DNA of 38,674 nucleotides. Origin: JAWWBN01 sp033720955 (GTDB taxonomy: Bacteria > Acidobacteriota > Thermoanaerobaculia > Multivoradales > JAHEKO01). The position numbers and the translations under genes were made by a program. The notes under the pieces were generated by a model. It saw only the letters and a program-made list of their open reading frames with translations. It did no database searches and had not been told where the DNA came from. The stretch is taken from assembly GCA_033720955.1 (NCBI GenBank), contig JAWWBN010000007.1:1-38674 (forward strand), written 5' to 3'. Positions 24,277 through 31,991 of the stretch are shown here, piece by piece. Within the stretch, counting starts at the first letter, position 1, and every line of letters starts with the position of its first letter.

Positions 24277-24999
24277 CTAGCGCAGGGTGCTGCGGCGCTC
24301 GAGGGCGATCTCCTCGAGGGCCACCCCCTGCGGCAGATCGAGCTCGAAGCGGTCCGCCGGCAGACCGTCGTTGATCCGCAGGTTGCTGAACTCGTACTCG
24401 GTCACGTCGCCGTTGGGCTCGACGTAGCGCACGGCGATCGGCAGAAACCGCCGGCTGTCGATCCAGATGGTCATCTCGCGCAGACGGCGCTCCACCCGGT
24501 CGAAGCGGGGGATCAGCTCGAGGCGGAACGGCGCGTCCGTCTCGGGAGTATGGGCGAGGTGGGCGTCGAAGTAGGTCAGCAGGGTCTCGACGTTCGAGCC
24601 GGCGCCGAGGAAGTCGAGGATCTTCTCGGCCTGCCGCCCCACCGAGATCTTCTCGGCCTGACCGAGGTCGCGGTACCAGGTGGTCATCTCCCCGTCGATG
24701 ACCAGCAGCGAGATGGGGTCGGGGGTCTCGTACTCCCAGCGTACGCGGTCGGGCGCGGCGTACGAGAAGCTGCCGCGGGCCTCCAACGGCTCGAGCAGCA
24801 TCTCGCTCTGCTTGCGCTGCACGAAGTCGGCCTCCAGGGTGACCGTCTTGGACTGCTCCAGACGCACCCGCTCCACCAGCAGGTCGAGCCGCTCGGCGGC
24901 CGTCACGCCGGGCCCCAGCGGGTCGGGCAGGGCGTCGCCGGCCAGAGCCGCCGCCGGCGTCAGAACGGCCAGCAGGAGAGCGGGGAGGGACCTCGGCAT
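24277..24999 (-). CDS. lolA: Outer-membrane lipoprotein carrier protein LolA
   Basis: A 240-residue periplasmic protein: signal peptide (about 1-20), then the LolA pattern VTLEADFVQRKQSEMLLEPL, RGSFSYAAPDRVRWEYETPD, a DGEMTTWY strand and the C-terminal LRINDGLPADRFELDLPQGV. LolA carries lipoproteins from the inner to the outer membrane. ATG at 24999 was chosen since a good signal peptide follows and a promoter lies 67-96 bp upstream; the ribosome site is weak. Many lipoproteins in the window would be clients. Confidence 0.88.
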   Translation of the reverse strand: MPRSLPALLLAVLTPAAALAGDALPDPLGPGVTAAERLDLLVERVRLEQSKTVTLEADFVQRKQSEMLLEPLEARGSFSYAAPDRVRWEYETPDPISLLVIDGEMTTWYRDLGQAEKISVGRQAEKILDFLGAGSNVETLLTYFDAHLAHTPETDAPFRLELIPRFDRVERRLREMTIWIDSRRFLPIAVRYVEPNGDVTEYEFSNLRINDGLPADRFELDLPQGVALEEIALERRSTLR

Positions 25000-25065
25000 C
25001 AGCTTGGGATCGGCGGGTGCGGGAAGCGGCCGTCCGGAGAGCGGGACGGGTGGCTCGAAGAGGAG

Positions 25066-25095
25066 ATCATACTCCCGCCGACCCTCCCGCTTCAA
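25066..25095 (-). promoter_or_regulatory. Promoter of lolA-tgt
   Basis: Minus-strand TTGAAG (25090-25095), an 18-bp spacer and TATGAT (25066-25071, five of six matches to TATAAT). The leader would be about 60 nt. It diverges from the promoter of the FYDLN gene 27 bp away. Confidence 0.5.
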
Positions 25096-25122
25096 CCTCC
25101 GGGACCCCGCGGCGGAGTCGGG

Positions 25123-25152
25123 TTGACTTGGCGAAAGGGCGGGTGCTACCTT
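25123..25152 (+). promoter_or_regulatory. Promoter of the FYDLN-folK run
   Basis: TTGACT (25123-25128), an 18-bp spacer and TACCTT (25147-25152) preceded by TGC (extended -10). Transcription would begin near 25158, giving a leader of about 22 nt that holds the GGGGAGG ribosome site. Confidence 0.5.
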
Positions 25153-25179
25153 CCACGCTCTTCCAACGGGGAGGCGACC

Positions 25180-25374
25180 ATGCCGGAGCTGGGTGAGAAA
25201 CACGAATGCCCGAACTGCGGCACCAGGTTCTACGACCTCGGCAAGCCGCGGCCGATCTGTCCAAGGTGCGAGCTCGACCTGACCGAGGCCGAGGCGGAAG
25301 CCGAGGCCGGGGCGAAGAAGAAAAAGAAGAAGAAGGCGGCCAAGCCGAAGAGCGACGGCGGCGAAGAGGAGTAG
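25180..25374 (+). CDS. FYDLN-acid zinc-ribbon protein (TIGR02300-like)
   Basis: A 64-residue protein with a compact zinc ribbon: Cys10, Cys13, Cys27, Cys30 (CPNC...CPRC) around the family mark FYDLGKP at 17-23. The C-terminal half is first acidic (TEAEAEAEAG), then a run of seven Lys, then acidic again. The family is named for FYDLN followed by an acidic tail; its function is unknown. ATG at 25180 follows GGGGAGG with a 5-6 nt gap. It overlaps the possible upstream start of folK. Confidence 0.85.
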   Translation: MPELGEKHECPNCGTRFYDLGKPRPICPRCELDLTEAEAEAEAGAKKKKKKKAAKPKSDGGEEE

Positions 25375-25880
25375 CGGCTCCGGTCGCGCTCTCGCTGGGC
25401 AGCAACAGCGACGGGCCCGAGGACCAGCTCCGGGCCGCGGTCGAGGGTCTGCGCGGCGTCCTCGCGCGGGGCCGGATGAGCGCCCTCTACCGCACCCGGC
25501 CGGTCTCCGCGGTCGTTCAGCCCGACTTCCTCAACCTCGCCGTGGTGGGCGAGAGCCGGCATCCGCCGGAGGAGCTGCTCGCCGTGGCGAAGGCGCTCGA
25601 GTGGCGCGCGGGAAGGCGCAGCGGTCCGCGCTGGGGCCCCCGGCCCCTGGACGTGGACCTGCTGGTGTGGGGGGACCGGGTCGTCCGGCGCCCGGAGCTG
25701 ACCCTCCCCCACCCGCGTCTGGCCCGGCGCCGCTTCGTGCTGGAGCCGCTGGCCACGCTGGCGCCGGAGCTGCGGGTGCCGCCCGGCGGGCGGACGGTGG
25801 CCGACCTGCTGGCGCGGCTGCCCGCCGGGGAGAGGGTCACCCGGGTCGGCTGGACGGGCCCGCCGCCCGCCGCGTGGTAA
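25266..25880 (+). CDS. folK: 2-amino-4-hydroxy-6-hydroxymethyldihydropteridine pyrophosphokinase (start uncertain)
   Basis: The enzyme transfers pyrophosphate from ATP to the pterin in folate synthesis. The homologous part starts near 25383 (VALSLGSNS) and continues through LYRTRPV, QPDFLNLAV and the HPPK signature GPRPLDVDLLVWG to LPHPRLARRRFVLEPL, complete for the family. No ATG, GTG or TTG lies at the expected N-terminus. The nearest in-frame starts are a GTG at 25266 and an ATG at 25206, both inside the preceding FYDLN gene in another frame and adding Arg/Glu-rich residues not found in HPPK. The true start is therefore unresolved; 25266 is a placeholder. The gene ends 13 nt before the symporter. 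Confidence 0.85.
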   Translation: MRARPDRGRGGSRGRGEEEKEEEGGQAEERRRRRGVAAPVALSLGSNSDGPEDQLRAAVEGLRGVLARGRMSALYRTRPVSAVVQPDFLNLAVVGESRHPPEELLAVAKALEWRAGRRSGPRWGPRPLDVDLLVWGDRVVRRPELTLPHPRLARRRFVLEPLATLAPELRVPPGGRTVADLLARLPAGERVTRVGWTGPPPAAW

Positions 25881-25893
25881 CTTCCCCCCGATC

Positions 25894-27150
25894 ATGCGAT
25901 CCCCAGCCGAGCGCCCCTGGTACCGGCGGCTGCACTGGCAGGTTCTCGCGGCCATGGTCGCCGGGATCGTCGCCGGGCTGATCGGCGGCGAGACCCTGGC
26001 GACCCGGGTCGGTTGGCTCGGGACCCTGTTCATCCGGCTGCTGAAGATGATCATCGTGCCGCTCATCTTCACCTCGATCGTCTCGGGCGTCGCGTCGGTG
26101 GGCGGCGGCCGCACCCTGGGGAGGCTCTTCTCCAAGACCCTGGGCTACTACGTCTTCACGAGCACCCTGGCGATCCTCGCCGGGCTGGTGGCGGTCAACC
26201 TGATCCAGCCGGGGGTCGGCGCCAACATCGCCGGGGCCGAGAGCGCCGAGCTGCCCGAGCTCGAGACGCCGGGCTCGCCGGTGGACCTGCTTCTGGACCT
26301 GGTGCCCGAGAACTTCCTGGCCGCCGCCGCCGGCGCCGACATGCTCTCGGTGATCTTCTTCTGCATCGTGCTGGGGATGGCGATCGCCTCGCTGCCGGAG
26401 GGCCCGCGGACGACCCTGGTCTCGCTCTTCGACGCCGGCTTCCAGGCGATGATGAAGCTCACCGCCGGGATCATGTTGTTCCTGCCCATCGGGGTCTTCG
26501 CCCTGCTGGCCCGGCTGGTGGGTGAATCGGGGCTCGAGTCGTTCCGCGCCCTGGGCCTCTACATGATCACCATCGCGGTGAGCCTGACCTTTCACCTCTT
26601 CGTCACCCTCCCCCTGGTCCTGCTGCTGCTGGCGCGCATCGACCCGCGGATCCACTTCCGCAACATGACCGAGGCGCTCATCACCGCCTTCTCCACCAGC
26701 TCTTCGGCGGCCACCCTGCCGCTGACCATCAACAACGTGGAGAAGAAGGTCGGGGTCTCCAACAAGATCTCCTCCTTCGTGCTGCCCATGGGGGCCACCG
26801 TCAACATGGACGGCACCGCCCTCTACGAGTGCGCGGGGGTGATCTTCATCTCCCAGGTTCTGGGCGCCAATCTGGACCTGGGCCAGCAGCTCGTGGTGGT
26901 GCTGACCGCGCTGCTCGCCTCGATCGGCGCCGCGGCGGTGCCCTCGGCCGGGCTGGTGATCATCTTCATCGTGCTCGAGGCGGTGAACCTGCGCGGCCCC
27001 GAGGTCAACGTCATCGTGGGCGCCATGCTGGCCATCGACCGCCCCCTCGACATGTACCGGACGGCGGTCAACGTCTTCAGCGACTCGTGCGGCGCCGCGG
27101 TCATCGCCAAGTCCGAGGGCGAGCCGGGGATCGACGAGGAGGCCCGCTAG
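25894..27150 (+). CDS. Dicarboxylate/amino acid:cation symporter (GltP/DctA family)
   Basis: A 418-residue inner-membrane protein of the glutamate-transporter fold. Key elements are present: SSSAATLP (hairpin loop 1), VNMDGTA (segment 7), the hairpin 2 sequence ASIGAAAVPSAG, and segment 8 LDMYRTAVNV, whose Asp, Arg, Thr and Asn line the substrate site. The Arg favours acidic amino acids or C4-dicarboxylates. In the next motif Ser replaces the usual Gly (FSDS). It couples uptake to Na+ or H+. The ATG at 25894 is 13 nt after folK. Confidence 0.93.
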   Translation: MRSPAERPWYRRLHWQVLAAMVAGIVAGLIGGETLATRVGWLGTLFIRLLKMIIVPLIFTSIVSGVASVGGGRTLGRLFSKTLGYYVFTSTLAILAGLVAVNLIQPGVGANIAGAESAELPELETPGSPVDLLLDLVPENFLAAAAGADMLSVIFFCIVLGMAIASLPEGPRTTLVSLFDAGFQAMMKLTAGIMLFLPIGVFALLARLVGESGLESFRALGLYMITIAVSLTFHLFVTLPLVLLLLARIDPRIHFRNMTEALITAFSTSSSAATLPLTINNVEKKVGVSNKISSFVLPMGATVNMDGTALYECAGVIFISQVLGANLDLGQQLVVVLTALLASIGAAAVPSAGLVIIFIVLEAVNLRGPEVNVIVGAMLAIDRPLDMYRTAVNVFSDSCGAAVIAKSEGEPGIDEEAR

Positions 27151-27178
27151 ACCGGCCCGGGCCGACGGCGCGGAGAAC

Positions 27179-28381
27179 GTGACCTTCGTGCGCTCCTTCC
27201 GCGATCCCATCCACGGCTTCATCCACGCCGACCGGCTGGAGTCCGAGCTGATCAACAGCGCGCCACTGCAGCGGCTGCGCTCGATCCACCAGCTCGCCTT
27301 CACCCACATGGTGTACCCGGGCGCCGAGCACACGCGCTTCCCCCACGTGCTCGGCGCCATGGCCCTGGCGGGGCGGGTCTACGACGTGCTCGCGGCGCGC
27401 AGCGACGGCCTGCTGGATCCCGATCCGCGCGCCCTGCCCCGGCGGCTGGTGCGGATCGCCGCGCTGGTGCACGACATCGGCCACGCCCCCTTCAGCCACT
27501 CGGCCGAGGAGCTCTTCGAAGAGGGCATCGACCACGAGGAGATGAGCCGCCGGCTGCTGGCCATCGACGAGATGGCGGCGATCTTCGACGAGCACGGCGA
27601 CGGCGTCACGGCGGAGGCCGTGGCGCGGCTCCTGGGCCGGCCGGAGGGTCCGGCGGAGCGGCTCCTCTCGCAGGTGGTCTCGGGCGAGCTCGACGTCGAC
27701 AAGATGGACTACCTGATGCGCGACAGCCTCCACTGCGGTGTGCGCTACGGGCACTTCGATCTGGACCGGCTGCTCGAGACCATGCTGCCCATCCGCGACC
27801 CGCAGCGCGGCTCCTGGGGGATCGGCGTCGAGGAGGGCGGGGTGCACGCCCTCGAGGCGCTGGTGATGGCGCGCTACTACATGTTCACCCAGGTCTACTT
27901 CAACGTCACCGGCAAGGCTCTCGAGCTGCACTTCTCCGAGTGGCTGCGCGAGACCGGCCGGCGCTGGCCCGCCGACCCGCTGCGCTTCCTGGAGCACGAC
28001 GACGTCTCGGTCCTCTCCGAGATGCGTCGCTCGGACAGCCTCCACGCCCGGGCCGTGGTGGAGCGCCGGCGCTTCCCGCTGGCCTACGAGACGCACGAGC
28101 ACCTCACGCCCGCCGAGAAGGCCGAGTTCGAAGCCCTGCTGCCGCGGCTGCTCGCCCAGTTCGGGCCGGAGCGGCTGCTGGTCTCCAACTCCGCCAAGGA
28201 CCCCCACCGCCTGGCGGAGGGCCCGGTGCTGGTGCGCAGCGCCGGCGGCCGGCTGCAGCCCATGGAGGAGGCCAGCCAGTTCATCCGCCACCTGGAGCGG
28301 ATCGAGCGCTACCGGATCTACAGCCCGCCGGAGATCCGGGAGCGGGTGGCCGCCGCGGTGGAGACCGGGCTGACGGCCTAG
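27179..28381 (+). CDS. HD-domain phosphohydrolase (SAMHD1/YwfO-like)
   Basis: A 400-residue protein. The start RDPIHGFI and the sequence INSAPLQRLRSIHQL are typical, followed by His51/His56 (HTRFPH), the HD pair (98-99, LVHDIGHAPFSH) and a downstream metal Asp in DVDKMDYLMRD. The family includes dNTP triphosphohydrolases. GTG at 27179 has GGAG just upstream. Its stop TAG shares the palindrome CTAG with the stop of the convergent SRPBCC gene. Confidence 0.9.
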   Translation: MTFVRSFRDPIHGFIHADRLESELINSAPLQRLRSIHQLAFTHMVYPGAEHTRFPHVLGAMALAGRVYDVLAARSDGLLDPDPRALPRRLVRIAALVHDIGHAPFSHSAEELFEEGIDHEEMSRRLLAIDEMAAIFDEHGDGVTAEAVARLLGRPEGPAERLLSQVVSGELDVDKMDYLMRDSLHCGVRYGHFDLDRLLETMLPIRDPQRGSWGIGVEEGGVHALEALVMARYYMFTQVYFNVTGKALELHFSEWLRETGRRWPADPLRFLEHDDVSVLSEMRRSDSLHARAVVERRRFPLAYETHEHLTPAEKAEFEALLPRLLAQFGPERLLVSNSAKDPHRLAEGPVLVRSAGGRLQPMEEASQFIRHLERIERYRIYSPPEIRERVAAAVETGLTA

Positions 28382-28839
28382 GCTCCCGGCTCGCCGACCG
28401 CCGCCGCCAGCCGGTCGAGCGCCCGGCGCCAGCGCCGGCGGTAGCGCTCCCACTCCGTGAGACAGGTGGAGAGGGCGAGCTGCTGGAAGCCGGTCTGCAG
28501 GACGTCGAGCTCGCAGCCCGAGGCTGCTGGGGTGAGCTCGAAGACGAGGAGGGTCGCCGCCTGCCAGCCGGCATCGAGCCGCAGGAGGGCGACGCTCCAC
28601 TGCCGCGGCGGATGACGCTGGCGGGTCGTGAGACGCTCGCGCACCGGGTCGCCGGAGGCGCTCTCGGAGGTCAGGGTGAGCTCCCCCGCCCCCCCGCCGG
28701 CGACGGCGCCCAGCCAGCGCTCCATCCGCTCCGGGTCGGTGAGCCAGCGCCAGGCCTCCTCCACCTCGAGGGGCAGCGCGCGGCGCAGCCGGAGCTGCAC
28801 GCCGGGGATGTCGCCCTGACGGATCGCCTCGGGCCTCAC
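28378..28839 (-). CDS. SRPBCC-family protein, AHSA1-like
   Basis: A 153-residue protein of the START/AHSA1 fold: LRRALPLEVEEAWRWLTDPERMERWLG is the usual opening, followed by antiparallel strands and a long C-terminal helix (LTEWERYRRRWRRALDRL). Such domains bind hydrophobic ligands or client proteins. The GTG at 28839 overlaps the stop of the upstream SRPBCC gene as GTGA. It is the last gene of the minus-strand run, and its stop overlaps that of the HD gene. Ligand unknown. Confidence 0.75.
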   Translation of the reverse strand: MRPEAIRQGDIPGVQLRLRRALPLEVEEAWRWLTDPERMERWLGAVAGGGAGELTLTSESASGDPVRERLTTRQRHPPRQWSVALLRLDAGWQAATLLVFELTPAASGCELDVLQTGFQQLALSTCLTEWERYRRRWRRALDRLAAAVGEPGA

Positions 28840-29270
28840 TCGAGCACCCTCCGCGTCTTCCAGCGCCGGTAGGCGAAGAGCGCCGGCAGGCCCAGCCAGA
28901 CGGCCAGCGCCACCAGCGCGCGGGCGAGGCCCGACGGCAGACGCGCCTCGATCTGGTCGCGCACCTCGGTGGTGCTCTCGTCCACGGCGACGAAGGTGTG
29001 CCGGTGGCGCCAGCTCTCGAAGGGGCCCTCCTCCTGGGTGTCCGCGAACCCCCCGTCGTGCGCTTCGATCCGCGCCGTCCAGCGCACCGGGAGCGGGCCC
29101 ATCCAGAGGGTGAAGGAGAGGCGCGCCCCGGGATCGAGCTCCGCCGGCGCCTGGTGGAGCGTGAGCGGCGCCAGCGGCGGGGCGAGAGCGCGGAAGCCCT
29201 CCGGCCGCCGGTGAAACTCGACCACCGCCTGACGGGGCGCGGCGACCCGGAAGCGGCGCTCGAACCTCAC
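28836..29270 (-). CDS. SRPBCC-family protein with C-terminal hydrophobic helix
   Basis: A 144-residue protein with a cyclase/dehydrase-type SRPBCC pattern: FERRFRVAAPRQAVVEFH, GARLSFTLWMGPLPVRWTARI and a WRHRHTFVAVDESTTEVRDQI strand pair. A hydrophobic helix (about 118-132) precedes a basic tail, suggesting a membrane association. The GTG at 29270 overlaps the TIGR01777 stop as GTGA. The product probably works with the epimerase-like protein encoded just upstream; a similar domain is known fused to TIGR01777 proteins in other bacteria. Confidence 0.75.
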   Translation of the reverse strand: MRFERRFRVAAPRQAVVEFHRRPEGFRALAPPLAPLTLHQAPAELDPGARLSFTLWMGPLPVRWTARIEAHDGGFADTQEEGPFESWRHRHTFVAVDESTTEVRDQIEARLPSGLARALVALAVWLGLPALFAYRRWKTRRVLE

Positions 29271-30175
29271 CCGAGGAGGTCCGCCAGGGCGGCGTCCGCG
29301 TCGGCGTACCGGAAGTCGTAGCCCAGCTCCTCGAGCCGCCGGGGTACCGCCCGCTGTCCGTCCAGCAGAAGGGTCGCCATCTCGCCGAAGAGCAGCCTCA
29401 TCGCGAAGGCGGGCGCCGGCAGCAGGCTGGGGCGCCCGAGGGCGCGGCCGATGGCCCGGCTGAGCTCGCGGTTGGTGAGCGGGTTGGGCGCCGTCAGGTT
29501 GAACGGCCCGCTCGCCGACGGATGACGCATCAGGAAGTCGATGGCCCCCACCTCGTCGTCGAGGTGGATCCACGGCATCCACTGGCGGCCGCTCCCCACC
29601 GGCCCGCCGGCGAAGAGCTTGAAGGGGCGCACCATCGGCGGCAGGGCGCCCCCTTCGGTCGACAGGACGATGCCGGTGCGCAGCAGGACCCGGCGCACCC
29701 CGGCCTCCTCCGCCGGGGCGCCGGCCGCCTCCCACTCCTGGCAGACCTCCGCCAGGAAGTCGTCGCCGGGCGGGGTCTCCTCGGTGACCACCTCGTCGTC
29801 CTTCGGGCCGTAGTAGCCGACGGCGGAGCCCTGCAGCAGAACCGGGGGCCGGCCGCCGGCGCGGCGGAGCGCCTCGGCGACCGCTTCGGTCGAGCGCACC
29901 CGGCTCTCCCGGATGCGCCGCTTGCGCTCCGCCGTCCACCTCCCGGACGCGATCCCCTCCCCCGCGAGATGGACCAGGGCGTCGGCCCCGCCCGCCAGCT
30001 CGGCCAGACGGCCCGGGTCGGCGGCGTCCCACTCCTCCACGGCCACCCCCCGCGGCAGGCCCCGCACCCGCGCGGGGCGCCGGCTCAGCACCACCGGCGC
30101 GTCGCCCCGGGCGGCCAGCCGCTCGGCCAGCCGCCGGCCGATCATCCCCGACCCTCCGCTGATCAAGACTCGCAT
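29267..30175 (-). CDS. TIGR01777-family epimerase/SDR protein
   Basis: A 302-residue extended SDR protein: NAD(P)-binding GGSGMIGRRL at 7-16, LVHLAGEGI, QGSAVGYYG (catalytic Tyr) and the C-terminal DUF1731-like part (LLPAPAFAMRLLFGEM, RRLEELGYDFRY). The family (YfcH/SulA-like) is of unknown substrate. ATG at 30175 follows a strong AGGAGG. Its stop overlaps the SRPBCC start. Confidence 0.9.
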   Translation of the reverse strand: MRVLISGGSGMIGRRLAERLAARGDAPVVLSRRPARVRGLPRGVAVEEWDAADPGRLAELAGGADALVHLAGEGIASGRWTAERKRRIRESRVRSTEAVAEALRRAGGRPPVLLQGSAVGYYGPKDDEVVTEETPPGDDFLAEVCQEWEAAGAPAEEAGVRRVLLRTGIVLSTEGGALPPMVRPFKLFAGGPVGSGRQWMPWIHLDDEVGAIDFLMRHPSASGPFNLTAPNPLTNRELSRAIGRALGRPSLLPAPAFAMRLLFGEMATLLLDGQRAVPRRLEELGYDFRYADADAALADLLG

Positions 30176-30230
30176 CGCTTCTCCTCCTGGTGGCTCCCTC
30201 ACCGCGGAGCCTACCGCGTCGGATGCGGCC

Positions 30231-31991
30231 TCAGACCGCCTCCAGCTCCTCCTCGAGCCGCTGGCGGCGCTCCAGGTCGGCGTAGATCCCCCCGGCTGCG
30301 ACGAGCTCCTCGTGCCGGCCCCGCTCCACCAGACGCCCGTCGTCCAGCACCACGATCTCGTCGGCGTCGCGCACGGTGGAGACGCGGTGGGACACCAGGA
30401 TCACCGAGCGCTCGGCGAAGACGCCACGGAGGTGGCCGAGGATGCGCTCCTCGGTCTCGGTGTCCACGGCCGACAGGGCGTCGTCGAGCAGCAGCAGCCG
30501 CGGACGCCGGAGCAGGGCGCGGGCCAGGGCGACCCGCTGCTTCTGGCCGCCGGAGAGGGTCACGCCGCGCTCCCCCACGAGGGTGTCGAGGCCGTCCGGC
30601 AGCCGCTCGAGGTCGCGGTCCAGGCCGGCCAGCACCGCTGCCTCGGCGATCTCCGCCTCGCCCGCGTCGTCGCGGCCCAGTGCGATGTTGTCGCGGATCG
30701 TCGTGGAGAAGAGGAAGGGCTCCTGGGCCACCATGCCGAGCGAGCCGCGCAGGTCGGCCAGCGGCCAGAGCCGGACGTCCCGGCCGTCCAGCCGCACCGT
30801 CCCCGGCGGCGGGTCCAGCAGCCTCGGCAGGAGCGCCAGGAGGGTGCTCTTGCCCGAGCCCGTGCCGCCCACCACCGCCAGGGTGCGCCCCGGGGCGACG
30901 GCCAGGTCGATCTCCCGCAGGGCGGGCCGCTCGGCGCCCGGGTAGCGGAAGGTGAGCCCCTCCACCTCGAGCGCCCCGCGCGCGGCGCTGGGACGGCGGG
31001 CGCCGGGCAGGTCGCGGATCTCCGGCTCCGTGTCGATCACCTCCAGGATGCGGTTCAGCGAGGCGCTGCCGCGCTGGATGAGGTTGATCACCCAGCCCAC
31101 CGCGATCATCGGCCAGACCAGCCGCGACAGGAAGAAGTTGAAGGAGACGAAGTCACCCACCGTCAGCCGGCCGCCGGCGACCAGCCAGCCGCCGTACCAG
31201 AGGACGCCCACGAACCCGAAGCCCACCAGCACCTGGAGCAGCGGCCGGAAGGCGGAGTTCCAGCGGATGAGCCGGCGGTTGCGCTCCACGTACTCGCGGT
31301 TCACCTCGACGAAGGCGGCCACCTCCGCCTCCTCGCGGGTGTAGGCGCGCACCACCTGGGCGCCGGCGAGGCTCTCCTGCACCCGGGTCGAGAGGGCCGA
31401 GAACTGCTCCTGGACGCTCTCGAAGAGGACGTGGATCCTCTGCCCCACGACCCGGGTGGCCACGGCGAGCAGCGGCAGGGTCGAGAGCGCCACCAGGGTG
31501 AGGGGCAGGTGGATCCGGCCCATGAACACCAGCGCCCCGATCGAGGTGAACACCGTGTTCGAGGCGTACATGATGGCCGGACCGCAGAGCATCCGCACCG
31601 CCTGCATGTCGTTGGTCCCGCGGGCCATCAGGTCGCCCACCCGCCGGCGCTGGTAGTAGCCGGGGGGCAGGCTCTCCAGACGGGCGAAGTACCGGTTGCG
31701 GAGGTCGTTCTCGACATCGCGGCTCACCGTGACCAGGATGAGCCGCTGCGCGAAGGTGAAGATCCCCTGCACCACGGTCGCGGCCACCAGCAGCAGGGCG
31801 TAGCGGTAGGCCGCCGAGGAGCTGAACTCCTCCACGAAGGCGTCCACCGCCTGGCCGATCAGGAGCGGCGCCGCCAGGCCCAGGGCGGCCGAGAGCAGCA
31901 CGCAGCCGACCCCCGCCGCCACCCGCAGCCGGTACGGCGCGATCAGCGGCAGCAGCTCGCGCAGACGGCTGCCGCCGGGACCGTCGCTCAC
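30231..31991 (-). CDS. Half-size ABC exporter, MdlA/YheI-like
   Basis: A 586-residue transmembrane-plus-ATPase half transporter. Six membrane helices lie in residues about 20-310 with the GDLMARGTNDMQAVRM loop typical of the MdlA/YheI branch. The ATPase has Walker A GGTGSGKST (375-383), signature LSGGQ (479-483), Walker B LLLLDD (499-504) and H-loop His535. Asp504 stands where the catalytic Glu is usual; in MdlA/YheI-type proteins this goes with a heterodimer whose partner supplies the Glu. No partner is adjacent. The GTG at 31991 overlaps trmB as GTGA. Confidence 0.92.
   Translation of the reverse strand: MSDGPGGSRLRELLPLIAPYRLRVAAGVGCVLLSAALGLAAPLLIGQAVDAFVEEFSSSAAYRYALLLVAATVVQGIFTFAQRLILVTVSRDVENDLRNRYFARLESLPPGYYQRRRVGDLMARGTNDMQAVRMLCGPAIMYASNTVFTSIGALVFMGRIHLPLTLVALSTLPLLAVATRVVGQRIHVLFESVQEQFSALSTRVQESLAGAQVVRAYTREEAEVAAFVEVNREYVERNRRLIRWNSAFRPLLQVLVGFGFVGVLWYGGWLVAGGRLTVGDFVSFNFFLSRLVWPMIAVGWVINLIQRGSASLNRILEVIDTEPEIRDLPGARRPSAARGALEVEGLTFRYPGAERPALREIDLAVAPGRTLAVVGGTGSGKSTLLALLPRLLDPPPGTVRLDGRDVRLWPLADLRGSLGMVAQEPFLFSTTIRDNIALGRDDAGEAEIAEAAVLAGLDRDLERLPDGLDTLVGERGVTLSGGQKQRVALARALLRRPRLLLLDDALSAVDTETEERILGHLRGVFAERSVILVSHRVSTVRDADEIVVLDDGRLVERGRHEELVAAGGIYADLERRQRLEEELEAV

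Noticed and set aside
25315..25335. Classical dnaX-type slippery heptamer in the FYDLN gene.
   Set aside because: The sequence is G AAA AAG, so the P-site pairing after a -1 slip is imperfect, and no clear downstream stimulatory hairpin was identified; kept only as a possibility in the folK finding.
27179..28381. HD phosphohydrolase as part of an anti-phage defence system.
   Set aside because: It sits among housekeeping genes with no toxin, nuclease or other defence gene nearby; a plain nucleotide phosphohydrolase fits.
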